A stretch of DNA of 14,785 bases from Lachnospiraceae bacterium (GCA_900770325.1 CAAGKE010000247.1:1-14785); one strand, 5' to 3'; shown: positions 7,017 to 13,724, numbered from the stretch's first letter. Program-made: numbers and translations. The notes: generated by a model not told the origin, from the letters alone.

Positions 7017-7363
7017 TCATCATGAAACGCTTTTCTGACATCTTCTTTTTGCCTCTTTGTTCCCAGTAAAAGATACTGATAAAGAAGCTTCTTTCTTTTC
7101 CGGTCTTTCGTATTCCGGTATTCCCGGTAGATTTCCTCATAGGAAACATCATCGATCACCTGTTTTCCCTGCGAAAAAAATCGGTGATACAGAAAAAATG
7201 CTTTCTGATCGCCCATCCGGACGGCTTCCCGCAGACACAGCTCTGCCAGTCTGCGGTCATGCATTTTTCCGTATCCCCGATAAAACCGAATTCCCAGCTT
7301 CCGGTATGCACTGCTGCTGCCTTCCAGCGCCTGCACCCAGAGATTTCTTATTTCTCTTTTCAT
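7013..7363 (-). CDS. Small Sel1-like repeat protein
   Basis: A 116-aa basic protein without a signal peptide or membrane segment, hence probably cytoplasmic. Residues from about 13 to 65 follow a Sel1-like helical repeat pattern (AYRKLGIRFYRGYGK, then LAELCLREAVRMGDQKAFFLY), and the C-terminal half is rich in Lys/Arg with heptad-like Tyr/Leu spacing. Such repeats usually bind other proteins; no enzymatic motif is seen. I choose ATG 7361-7363, with AGGTGA 6 nt upstream. A GTG three codons earlier overlaps that site. The AGGTGA may be partly hidden by an ACCTG/CAGGT hairpin. The gene lies 111 nt after the last MORN gene in the same direction and may be co-transcribed with it. Its stop lies inside the -35 box of the cobalamin promoter. 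Confidence 0.75.
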   Translation of the reverse strand: MKREIRNLWVQALEGSSSAYRKLGIRFYRGYGKMHDRRLAELCLREAVRMGDQKAFFLYHRFFSQGKQVIDDVSYEEIYREYRNTKDRKRKKLLYQYLLLGTKRQKEDVRKAFHDD

Positions 7364-7450
7364 TATGATCACCTGCCTTTATACAGGTTATATCATTTCA
7401 GATTCTCTGTTTCTGCAAACAATTACCGAAATCCGGAAATTCCCTTTTTC

Positions 7451-7464
7451 CCGGCTGCAGCCGG
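7451..7464. repeat. 14-bp perfect palindrome after the third MORN gene
   Basis: CCGGCTGCAGCCGG is a perfect palindrome 10 bases after the stop of the MORN gene. It could form a 5-bp hairpin with a TGCA loop, but neither strand has a T-run in the right place for an intrinsic terminator. It may be a transcript-processing or protein-binding site; no function is assigned. Confidence 0.5.
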
Positions 7465-7474
7465 TCTCATCCTC

Positions 7475-9118
7475 CTAAAACTCTTCTTCTCCCACTTTAT
7501 CTCCGGCCTCATAGGTGAGCCGTCCAAGCCCTGTACTCTCACTGTACCGCCATCCGATGCCGTCCTTCTTATCCTCATGCCAGGTACCATTATACCAGTA
7601 TTCGTTCTCCGGATCATACATCAGACCGGCTCCCTCAAAATCACCGTCACTGTATTCACCGATATGGAAGGTGCCGTCTGCCCAGAGATAAATTCCGATT
7701 CCATTTCTCTGTCCATCTGCAAATGATCCGATATAATAATCATTGCCCTCCTCATCCTCTGCAAACTGGCACACCAGAGTTCCTTCAATTGTACCATCTC
7801 CTGTAAAGCGTCCGGTATAGACATTTCCGCTTTCATAAGATTCAGAAGAAAGATTGCTGCTGATCTCCGCTCCATTCTCATACCAGGAACAGGAGTAAGT
7901 TCCGTCTGCAGCAAGCTTAAAATATAATCCGTCCTCTACCAGGCTTCCATCCTTGTTTTTTACCTGATAAACCTCGATCCGCTGGCGTGACTGATCCTTC
8001 GGGATCCACACCTGCCATGCCCGGTCGTTCGGTCCGTAAGCTTCCGTTAACCCCAGATCCTCCTGGTACTCCAGTCCAAACTGCCCGGCCTTCATGCCAT
8101 TTTCACTTGTCCAAATTCCATACACAGCGCGCTTTCCATTCTTCCACTGGCCCTCATAAACAGTTCCTGAAGCAGTGGTATAACGGCCAAAACCCTCTCT
8201 TACCTCATCGACCCATTCTCCTTCATATACATCACCATCCGCCCAGTAATAAGTTCCCCAGCCATTCATTTTTCCATCAGAAAACCCGCCTTCATAACGG
8301 TCGCCGTCCGCCCAGGTATAGATACCCTGCCCGCATTTAGTTCCGTCTACATATTCTCCCTCATATCTCTCACCGCTGGCATACTCAACAACACATTTTC
8401 CATCTGCCACGATCCCTTTTTCCGGATCAACAATATCCCCGGTAAAAACATCCCCTTTACTATTCGTCCATGAATTCTGCTCTGCGCTGCCCTCTAAAAC
8501 GTTAAAAGCAAGAATATCATTTCCGATCTCTTTTCCGGGAACCATCACTCCGATACATTCGCCCGCCTGGTTCATCAAGGCTGCCGGTGCCCGGAACTCT
8601 TCCGAAATATCTCCAACAATATCATACTGCAGAAACTGAAAATCATCCGAATCCGCTTCGCTGCCGGTGATCAAAATCTCTGCTGTCTTTTCAGAATAAT
8701 CCATATCCAGATAATACAAAGTAGCTGTTTCCCGGATATGCGCATCTCCCATCTCCATGATCTTTGAATCGGAGCTTCTGTCTATCTCATCCTGATCTAA
8801 CTGGAAAAGTGCCACATTCCAGTCATCAGCCGTATTCACATATTCCGCTTCATAAAGATCCTCGCCCGAAGTTACCAACAGATATTTTTTTACATCGTCA
8901 CCCACCACAGATGGATTCCCGAAAACCAGATTATCATCCTCTGACCGGACAATAACCGCAGAAGAAAAACGGTCAATTACCTCATCATCCGCATCAACCC
9001 CACTGAGGAACCCGAGTACCTCTGAATTTTCAATCAGGGATTCAGCAGAAGCCGCCATCGGCATCCCCATTGCCAAACCTGCACATAAGCCGCAAATCGT
9101 CCAAATATTTTTTCTCAT
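7475..9118 (-). CDS. Exported MORN-repeat protein with degenerate trypsin-like N-terminal domain (paralogue A)
   Basis: 547 aa. Residues 1-25 form a signal peptide ending in ASA. Residues 40-210 resemble an HtrA/trypsin-type domain in layout (SSAVIV, LLVTSG, DDWNVALFQL, RAPAALMNQAGECIGVMVPG), but the places of catalytic His, Asp and Ser hold other residues, so it is probably inactive. MORN repeats (YEGEY..G....G.G.Y.W.DG) run over about 250-342 and again 461-530. A non-MORN insert lies between them (about 355-445, with AWQVWIPK and RIEVYQVKNKDGSLVEDGLYF). No sortase motif or transmembrane anchor is seen at the C-terminus, so it is likely secreted or held by protein contacts. ATG 9116-9118 has GGAGG 7 nt upstream. 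It is closely related to the protein encoded at 11180-12934. Function unknown. Confidence 0.85.
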   Translation of the reverse strand: MRKNIWTICGLCAGLAMGMPMAASAESLIENSEVLGFLSGVDADDEVIDRFSSAVIVRSEDDNLVFGNPSVVGDDVKKYLLVTSGEDLYEAEYVNTADDWNVALFQLDQDEIDRSSDSKIMEMGDAHIRETATLYYLDMDYSEKTAEILITGSEADSDDFQFLQYDIVGDISEEFRAPAALMNQAGECIGVMVPGKEIGNDILAFNVLEGSAEQNSWTNSKGDVFTGDIVDPEKGIVADGKCVVEYASGERYEGEYVDGTKCGQGIYTWADGDRYEGGFSDGKMNGWGTYYWADGDVYEGEWVDEVREGFGRYTTASGTVYEGQWKNGKRAVYGIWTSENGMKAGQFGLEYQEDLGLTEAYGPNDRAWQVWIPKDQSRQRIEVYQVKNKDGSLVEDGLYFKLAADGTYSCSWYENGAEISSNLSSESYESGNVYTGRFTGDGTIEGTLVCQFAEDEEGNDYYIGSFADGQRNGIGIYLWADGTFHIGEYSDGDFEGAGLMYDPENEYWYNGTWHEDKKDGIGWRYSESTGLGRLTYEAGDKVGEEEF

Positions 9119-9181
9119 TGTGTATCCTCCTTTTTAAGCAGCGTTCTTTTCCAGTTTTTATCTCTGGTTTTTTATGCTGTT

Positions 9182-9190
9182 ATTTTAACA
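9182..9190 (-). promoter_or_regulatory. Possible extended -10 element before MORN paralogue A
   Basis: TGTTAAAAT on the minus strand has the TG extension and a -10-like hexamer, 64 nt before the start of the gene at 9118. No good -35 box is present at 17 bp; TTGCAG occurs at 20 bp. This may allow separate expression of the gene after the 269-nt gap. Confidence 0.3.
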
Positions 9191-9226
9191 GACCGAATTC
9201 TTCCATCCTGCAATTTCTTTCCGCCT

Positions 9227-9314
9227 GTTTCCCGGACCTGCCGCATCTTCTGTCCGGTTTCCCTGATCTGTCGCATCTTCTGCCCGTTTCCCGCTCTGCC
9301 GTATCTTCTGTCCG
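9227..9314. repeat. Three tandem imperfect 29-30 bp repeats
   Basis: Three units at 9227-9256, 9257-9285 and 9286-9314 each start with gtttccc and contain the pattern ctg(c/t)cg(c/t)atcttctg(t/c)cc. Unit lengths of 30, 29 and 29 do not keep a reading frame, so this is a non-coding repeat in the gap between two MORN genes. There is no spacer between units, so it is not a CRISPR array. Confidence 0.85.
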
Positions 9315-9377
9315 CATCATACTATGCGGCTGTCTGCAGAAACAAAATCTCATTACTGTTCACCTTATTCACAGTAA
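9312..9377 (-). terminator. Two hairpins downstream of the MORN-protease gene (weak terminator at best)
   Basis: Starting 11 nt after the stop, TTACTGT pairs with ACAGTAA (9353-9359 and 9371-9377) around 11 nt. Further on, CCGCAT pairs with ATGCGG (9312-9317 and 9324-9329) around 6 nt. The sequence after the first hairpin (TGAGATTTTGTTT, minus) is only partly T-rich, so read-through to the next gene is likely. They may instead protect or process the transcript. Confidence 0.35.
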
Positions 9378-9387
9378 CAAAAATTCC

Positions 9388-11151
9388 TTACATGGTATCA
9401 TAGGCAATCCCCAGTCTATCCAAAGCTTCCATCACATAATCGATCTCGATTGCCAGAGAGTATTCGGAAACGATATTGGGTTCCGTGTTTCCCTCCTGAT
9501 CCAGCCCCACAATAGCCGTTCCCAGACCATAGGTATTCATTCCGATCACCGCTCCATCCTCCATCACCAGAGGACCGCCGGAATTTCCATGATTAATATG
9601 GGCATCGTGTACAATACACCTTGTCCCATCCGCCGTATCCATCTCCATAAATCTTGATATAATTCCTCTGGTCACCGTAATATCACGGATTCCGGCTTTT
9701 GTAGTTCCGTCATCATCCAGCAGACCCGGATAACCGTAGGCCCACACATCGGATGCCACCGCAGCTTTCCCCGCGGAGCGCAAAGGAAGAGCCTTAAATC
9801 CCCGGATCGGTTCGATCGCCTGCAAAATCGCATAGTCCGGAAATTCATCAGAAACATCCAGGACCCTGCATTCCACCAGTGTCCGTTTATCATTGATATC
9901 CGCATCATCCAGCATCAGATAAACATGCTCCTGCAGATTTCCATACTCATCCGTTACCACATGCTGATTGGTAACAAAAATATCCGTATCCGCCCAGGCG
10001 GTACCTACTCCAAAACCACTGCCTGTACTATAGGAAGGACTGTCATCTGAAGTGGCTGCAATACGCACAACTCCCTTACTGATTTTTTCTGCAATCGTTT
10101 CCTTCCCGCCGGTTTCCTGCCGGACCGCTCCACTTCCTGTTTCCTCCTGCCGGGAAACACTGCTTCCGGTCTCATCCCCCAAAGAAGTATCGCTTCCGGT
10201 CTCATCCTGCAAAGCTGTATCACTTCCATTTTCAGCCGATCCGGACAGCCCGTCTTCCCCCGTTTCCCGGGAAAAAGGTCCTTCATTCGAAATCAGACTG
10301 CCATCGCGGAAAATCCCTTTTTCCCAGGAAGCATCCGCATACATCAAAATCCCGTTTCTCTCATTTCCATCGTCCGTCCTGTCCCCCAGAAAATAATTGA
10401 AGCGGCTTTGATCTCCGTAATAATAAAGTCCATATCCGGACAGTTCTCCGCCGGAGAACTCCCCGACGTAAGCCTCTCCGGTATTCCACAGAATGATTCC
10501 CATCCTGGAAGGATGGTTTTTCTCATAATTTCCCAGATACACCGTGCCGCTCTGATAGATCGTAATGCCTTCCCCTGACAGCAGATTTCCTTCTTTTTGA
10601 TATCCGTAATAAGTATTTCCCGCATCATTCGTCCAGCTTTCTTTGCTCCCGGATACCGTAAGGGTGCTTCCTTCATACTGTCCATAGTTCAGGATCTCTC
10701 CATTTTCCACATGGATCCCCAGGCCGGATACTTCTCCCTCGCTGCTCTCCACCAGCCAGACCGAGCCGTCTTCGTACCAGAATGCACCGTACCCATGCCT
10801 TTTTCCCTCATAGAACATTCCCCGGTAGACAATTCCGTTGGAAGCCCGATAGACTCCATAGCCATCGCACTCTCCCCGGACAAATTCTCCTTCGTATCTG
10901 GCTCCGCCAGAGTAATCACAAATTCCCCATCCATCCGGTTTGTCATTTTCCCAGTATCCCTGGTACACAGTGCCGGAGCTGTAATGCATTTCACCCCAGC
11001 CCTCCCGGATTCCATCGGTCAGTTCTCCAATATAATAGCTTCCATCTTCATAATAAACTTCTTCCTCCGTCCGGGAAGCCCCATATCCTGTTCCGGCAAA
11101 CAGCAGGGAAAACACCGCTGCCAGACAGATAAAATACTTAGCTTTTCTCAT
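9388..11151 (-). CDS. Exported MORN-repeat protein with C-terminal trypsin/HtrA-like serine protease
   Basis: 587 aa. Residues 1-24 form a signal peptide. About 39-250 hold seven or more MORN repeats (for example YYIGELTDGIREGWGEMHY and RYEGEFVRGECDGYGVYR). Residues 300-350 are an acidic Ser/Thr/Gly linker with a 10-residue repeat (DETGS at 316, 326; EETGS at 336). Residues 355-587 are a chymotrypsin-fold protease with GSGFGVG, His397 in TNQHVV, Asp439 in PDYAIL and Ser524 in GNSGGPL; all three catalytic residues are present, so it is predicted active. There is no PDZ domain after it, unlike DegP/HtrA. The substrate is unknown; the MORN part probably docks partner proteins or surfaces. The gene lies 28 nt after its upstream neighbour and is surely co-transcribed. 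The start is ATG 11149-11151, with only a weak GGGGG upstream. Confidence 0.9.
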   Translation of the reverse strand: MRKAKYFICLAAVFSLLFAGTGYGASRTEEEVYYEDGSYYIGELTDGIREGWGEMHYSSGTVYQGYWENDKPDGWGICDYSGGARYEGEFVRGECDGYGVYRASNGIVYRGMFYEGKRHGYGAFWYEDGSVWLVESSEGEVSGLGIHVENGEILNYGQYEGSTLTVSGSKESWTNDAGNTYYGYQKEGNLLSGEGITIYQSGTVYLGNYEKNHPSRMGIILWNTGEAYVGEFSGGELSGYGLYYYGDQSRFNYFLGDRTDDGNERNGILMYADASWEKGIFRDGSLISNEGPFSRETGEDGLSGSAENGSDTALQDETGSDTSLGDETGSSVSRQEETGSGAVRQETGGKETIAEKISKGVVRIAATSDDSPSYSTGSGFGVGTAWADTDIFVTNQHVVTDEYGNLQEHVYLMLDDADINDKRTLVECRVLDVSDEFPDYAILQAIEPIRGFKALPLRSAGKAAVASDVWAYGYPGLLDDDGTTKAGIRDITVTRGIISRFMEMDTADGTRCIVHDAHINHGNSGGPLVMEDGAVIGMNTYGLGTAIVGLDQEGNTEPNIVSEYSLAIEIDYVMEALDRLGIAYDTM

Positions 11152-11179
11152 TTCCGTGCCCCCATTATTTCACATGCTC

Positions 11180-12934
11180 CTATTTCAAAACGGAAATGAT
11201 TTCTGTATCCAGTATTTCTCCCGAAGCATACGTCATTTTTGACGTACCGTAGGCTTCACTGTGAAACCATCCGATTCCGTCTCTCTCATCCTCATGCCAG
11301 GTTCCGTTAAACCAGGAAGCATTGTCTCCGTCATAGTACATTCCTTCCCCCTCAAAATCTCCATCCAGATAATCTCCAATATGAAAGCTTCCATCTGCCC
11401 AAAGATATACGCCGATGCCATTTCTCAGCCCGTCCGTAAAAGATCCGATATAATAATCCACACTGCCGTCATCACCTGTATACTGACACACCAGCGTCCC
11501 GTTCTCTACCTCGTAATCATCAAAGCGTCCGGTATACACCTTTCTGTCTCCGACACTTTTCGAAGAAAGACTGCTGCTGATCTGCATTCCGTCCACATAC
11601 CAGGCACAGGTATAGCTTCCGTCAGGCTTCAGACTGAACCAGAGACCATCCTCTGTGATACCGTCTCCCTTTTTCTTTGCCTGATAGACACGGATACACT
11701 CACTGGAAGAGTTCTTCGGGATCCATACCTTCCACTCCCGATTCTCTGATCCATAGGCATCTGTAAGCCCTGTACTGTCCATATTCTCTATTCCAAACTG
11801 ACCCACCATGGTTCCGCCCTCACTGGTCTGGAGACCATATACTGCCATCATTCCGTTTTTCCATTCTCCTTCATAGCATGTTCCGGAGCTCCAGGTGAAC
11901 CGGCCAAAGCCATCCTTTACGCCCTGGTTCCACTCACCCGCATAATAATCTCCATTGGCATATTCGCAGGTTCCTATGCCATCGATCGCACCGTCCACCA
12001 CAGATCCCTGATACACATTCCCGTCCTGATTCAGAAACTGCCTTCCATCCTCTTCCTCCTCAGTATTTTCTCCTGACGGATCCTCCGCCAGATCTCCGGA
12101 ATGATCTCTTTCCGGCTCCTCCGGCAAATCTCCAGCCATATCTTCCATGATATCCTGGGAACTGACTGCTGTCATACCCTTTGTGGCATCCTCTGTCATA
12201 TCCTCCATGCCGTCTTCTGTCATATCTTCCGACCTGTACTCTGCCGGATCCTCCGCCTCTTCTGAACCGGCCCGATATTTTATCTCCGTTTCCCCTTCCC
12301 AGTCTTCCTCCAAAAAAGAAAATGCCAGGATGTCACTGCCGATATCTCCTTCCGGAAGCATAATACCAATGCACTCCCCATCCTCATTTACAGCAGCCGC
12401 AGGAACCCGAATCGTCTGTTCAAAATCACTCAACACATCATATTCCAGAAAAACATACCCTTCCGAATCCTCCCGGGAACCTGTGATCAGAATCTCCCCT
12501 TCTTTTTCCTCCACATCCTCATTCAGATAAAGCAGCTTTGCCGTCTCGTTCTGACGGATCTCCTGAACCGAAAGAAATTTGGAATCCGATATGTCACCGG
12601 CTTCCCCGCCTGGAAAAGCAAACAGAGACAGCCCCCACTCATCGATCGTTCCGAGATATTCCACATCATAATATGTATTATCCCCGGTCTGAACAAAATA
12701 GGAATATGCTCCCTCTTTTTCCGCATTGGAATTTGAAAATATCACCTTCTCCCCGTCCGAATCAGTCACGATTACTGCGGCATTCTTTCCGTCCAGAATA
12801 TTTTCATCCGCATCCATTCCACCTACCAGACACATGGCTCTGGCTGCATCCAGAGAAGAAGCCATCGCCGCTGTGGATATCCCCGCCGACACGCCGATCC
12901 ATATCATTCCAAGTGCCATCATCCTCTGCTTCAT
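11180..12934 (-). CDS. Exported MORN-repeat protein with degenerate trypsin-like N-terminal domain (paralogue B)
   Basis: 584 aa. Residues 1-26 form a signal peptide (cleavage after AMA). Residues 38-210 are a protease-like domain matching that of the protein at 7475-9118 (GGMDADE, NAAVIV, EGEILITGS, VPAAAVNEDGECIGIMLPEGDIGSDILAF in part), again without a His-Asp-Ser triad. Residues 215-297 are a strongly acidic low-complexity linker with MTED-type repeats, absent from the paralogue. MORN repeats cover about 307-375 and 494-563, with the same central insert (REWKVWIPK, CIRVYQ, 395-470) as the paralogue. It is the first large gene of the MORN operon. ATG 12932-12934 overlaps the stop of a small ORF as ATGA, and GGGGG lies 8 nt upstream. 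Function is unknown; it is likely a non-catalytic partner or decoy of the neighbouring protease. Confidence 0.85.
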   Translation of the reverse strand: MKQRMMALGMIWIGVSAGISTAAMASSLDAARAMCLVGGMDADENILDGKNAAVIVTDSDGEKVIFSNSNAEKEGAYSYFVQTGDNTYYDVEYLGTIDEWGLSLFAFPGGEAGDISDSKFLSVQEIRQNETAKLLYLNEDVEEKEGEILITGSREDSEGYVFLEYDVLSDFEQTIRVPAAAVNEDGECIGIMLPEGDIGSDILAFSFLEEDWEGETEIKYRAGSEEAEDPAEYRSEDMTEDGMEDMTEDATKGMTAVSSQDIMEDMAGDLPEEPERDHSGDLAEDPSGENTEEEEDGRQFLNQDGNVYQGSVVDGAIDGIGTCEYANGDYYAGEWNQGVKDGFGRFTWSSGTCYEGEWKNGMMAVYGLQTSEGGTMVGQFGIENMDSTGLTDAYGSENREWKVWIPKNSSSECIRVYQAKKKGDGITEDGLWFSLKPDGSYTCAWYVDGMQISSSLSSKSVGDRKVYTGRFDDYEVENGTLVCQYTGDDGSVDYYIGSFTDGLRNGIGVYLWADGSFHIGDYLDGDFEGEGMYYDGDNASWFNGTWHEDERDGIGWFHSEAYGTSKMTYASGEILDTEIISVLK

Positions 12935-13062
12935 TTCCTTTTCCCCCTTTGTTCCAGTGATATATATCTAACCAATTGCGAAACTCGTAAAACTGCTCTC
13001 CGAAGGGCTGCATGTCTCCCAGTGTACAGCATCGAAAAAAAGACTTTGGAATCTTCGCTCAT
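12931..13062 (-). CDS. Putative 43-aa small ORF with SMLYTGRHAAL peptide, coupled to the MORN operon
   Basis: The frame runs from ATG 13060-13062 (MSEDSKVFFSMLYTG...) to TGA 12931-12933, overlapping the ATG of the MORN gene by 4 nt. It shares FSMLYTGRHAAL(Q/R)RAVL with the small ORF at 40-111 and then continues with a basic tail ending QRGKRK. No clear ribosome-binding site precedes the ATG. A CTGTTC/GAACAG inverted repeat (13064-13069 and 13098-13103) lies just upstream. Alternatives are a leader peptide that couples translation to the MORN gene, or a repeat element read by chance. Confidence 0.35.
   Translation of the reverse strand: MSEDSKVFFSMLYTGRHAALRRAVLRVSQLVRYISLEQRGKRK
12986..13038 (-). 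repeat. Short interspersed repeat, copy 2 (53 bp)
   Basis: The partner of 41-93, with 47 of 53 identical bases and only transitions. It lies inside the leader of the MORN operon, about 50 nt before the first large gene. The repeat family may extend further towards 13105 in other genomic copies; within this window only the 53-bp core can be compared. Confidence 0.85.
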
Positions 13063-13202
13063 GCTGTTCAAAAGTACCCGGTGAAACAATAGCACGCGAA
13101 CAGTAATTTTCTATATTTAATGCAAAACATATCTTCCTTTTTCTGTAAAAAATGACAACCCATATCCAAAAATTCAAGAATAATTATAGCAATCTTGTAT
13201 AA

Positions 13203-13231
13203 ATTATAACTAAATAATATTGTATTTGCAA
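13203..13231 (-). promoter_or_regulatory. Promoter of the MORN operon
   Basis: TTGCAA (13226-13231) and TATAAT (13203-13208) on the minus strand are separated by 17 bp, in a very AT-rich stretch. Transcription would begin near 13196, leaving a leader of about 260 nt that contains the small ORF and repeat. A second TATAAT-like box follows closely but lacks a -35. Confidence 0.7.
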
Positions 13232-13283
13232 CAATTTTTTTGCATATGCCGAATAAGTGTTATTGTTATAACGTTTATTGTTA
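13219..13283. promoter_or_regulatory. ATTGT-type inverted and direct repeats: candidate regulator operators
   Basis: ATTGT-N7-ACAAT (13219-13235) is a dyad centred on the -35 box of the MORN promoter. TTATTGTTA occurs twice at 13260-13268 and 13275-13283, 15 bp apart, flanking the palindrome GTTATAAC (13265-13272). ATTGT thus appears four times in 65 bp between the divergent MORN operon and XRE gene. Binding by the adjacent XRE protein is inferred from position only. Confidence 0.4.
13264..13272 (+). promoter_or_regulatory. Possible extended -10 promoter of the XRE gene
   Basis: TGTTATAAC fits an extended -10 (TGnTATAAC) on the plus strand, about 100 nt before the regulator. No matching -35 is present at 17-18 bp. 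TATGAT at 13309-13314 is an alternative -10. The element overlaps the repeated TTATTGTTA motif, which would allow autoregulation. Confidence 0.3.
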
Positions 13284-13370
13284 CCTATGTTTATTTTTCT
13301 AACTGGGATATGATAAAGAAGAACATTTTGAAAATCATCAAAGAAAAATAAGAATGGAAGTGAACAATCT

Positions 13371-13694
13371 ATGAATGAACTGAATCCTCTGAAACGTATC
13401 CGGGAACTCTGCCAGGAAAGAGACTGGTCATATTACCAGCTAGCCAAGGCATCCGGAATTACCTATTCCACATTAAATACACTTATGAACCATAAAAATA
13501 TGCCTTCCCTTCCCACTTTACAGAAGCTTTGTCAGGGATTCGGTATTTCGATTACAGAATTTTTTGATCCGGATCAGAATCACCGGAACCTGACGGCAGA
13601 ACAGTCCCAGTGTCTGACCCTTTTTACCTCCCTCTCTGAACAGGATAAAAAGCTGGCGCTTGCTTACCTGAAGGGGCTTTCCAAAAAACTCTAA
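13371..13694 (+). CDS. XRE-family helix-turn-helix transcriptional regulator
   Basis: A 107-aa protein and the only convincing plus-strand gene. Residues about 7-62 form a Cro/C1-type HTH (LKRIRELCQERDWSYYQLAKASG, ITYSTLNTLMNHKNMPSLPTLQKLCQGFGISITEFF by parts). The tail (residues 75-107) is a short helical segment, LSEQDKKLALAYLKGL, of the sort used for dimerisation in small Firmicutes XRE proteins. There is no sensor domain. GGAAGTG lies about 10 nt before the ATG. It is divergent from the MORN operon across an AT-rich region with repeated ATTGT motifs and convergent with the transporter gene, so it most likely controls itself and the MORN operon. That target is inferred. Confidence 0.9.
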   Translation: MNELNPLKRIRELCQERDWSYYQLAKASGITYSTLNTLMNHKNMPSLPTLQKLCQGFGISITEFFDPDQNHRNLTAEQSQCLTLFTSLSEQDKKLALAYLKGLSKKL

Positions 13695-13724
13695 ACCAAT
13701 GCTTATCTCTAAACCAATGCTTAT
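13689..13724. repeat. Perfect 18-bp tandem duplication at a convergent gene junction
   Basis: The unit ctctaaaccaatgcttat is repeated exactly, at 13689-13706 and 13707-13724. Each copy contains a TAA for the plus strand and a TAA for the minus strand. The first copy ends the XRE gene (13692-13694) and the second ends the transporter gene (13721-13723). No intrinsic terminator is visible in the 26 nt between the two stops. Confidence 0.95.

Noticed and set aside
7423..7470. 15-codon frame directly after the stop of MORN paralogue A, preceded by AGGAGG
   Set aside because: The AGGAGG abuts the ATG with no spacing, so initiation is unlikely, and the peptide has no recognisable feature.
9227..9314. 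Possible CRISPR-like array
   Set aside because: The three similar units are contiguous and imperfect, without unique spacers, and no cas gene is present.
12968..13177. A 69-codon minus-strand frame in the MORN leader, overlapping the repeat in a different frame
   Set aside because: It has no good ribosome-binding site, and changes between the two repeat copies are mostly non-synonymous in this frame, unlike the SMLYTGRHAAL frame.
13219..13240. Plus-strand intrinsic terminator (ATTGT/ACAAT followed by T run)
   Set aside because: The stem is only 5 AT-rich pairs, and there is no plus-strand gene upstream to terminate. It fits better as a promoter-associated dyad.
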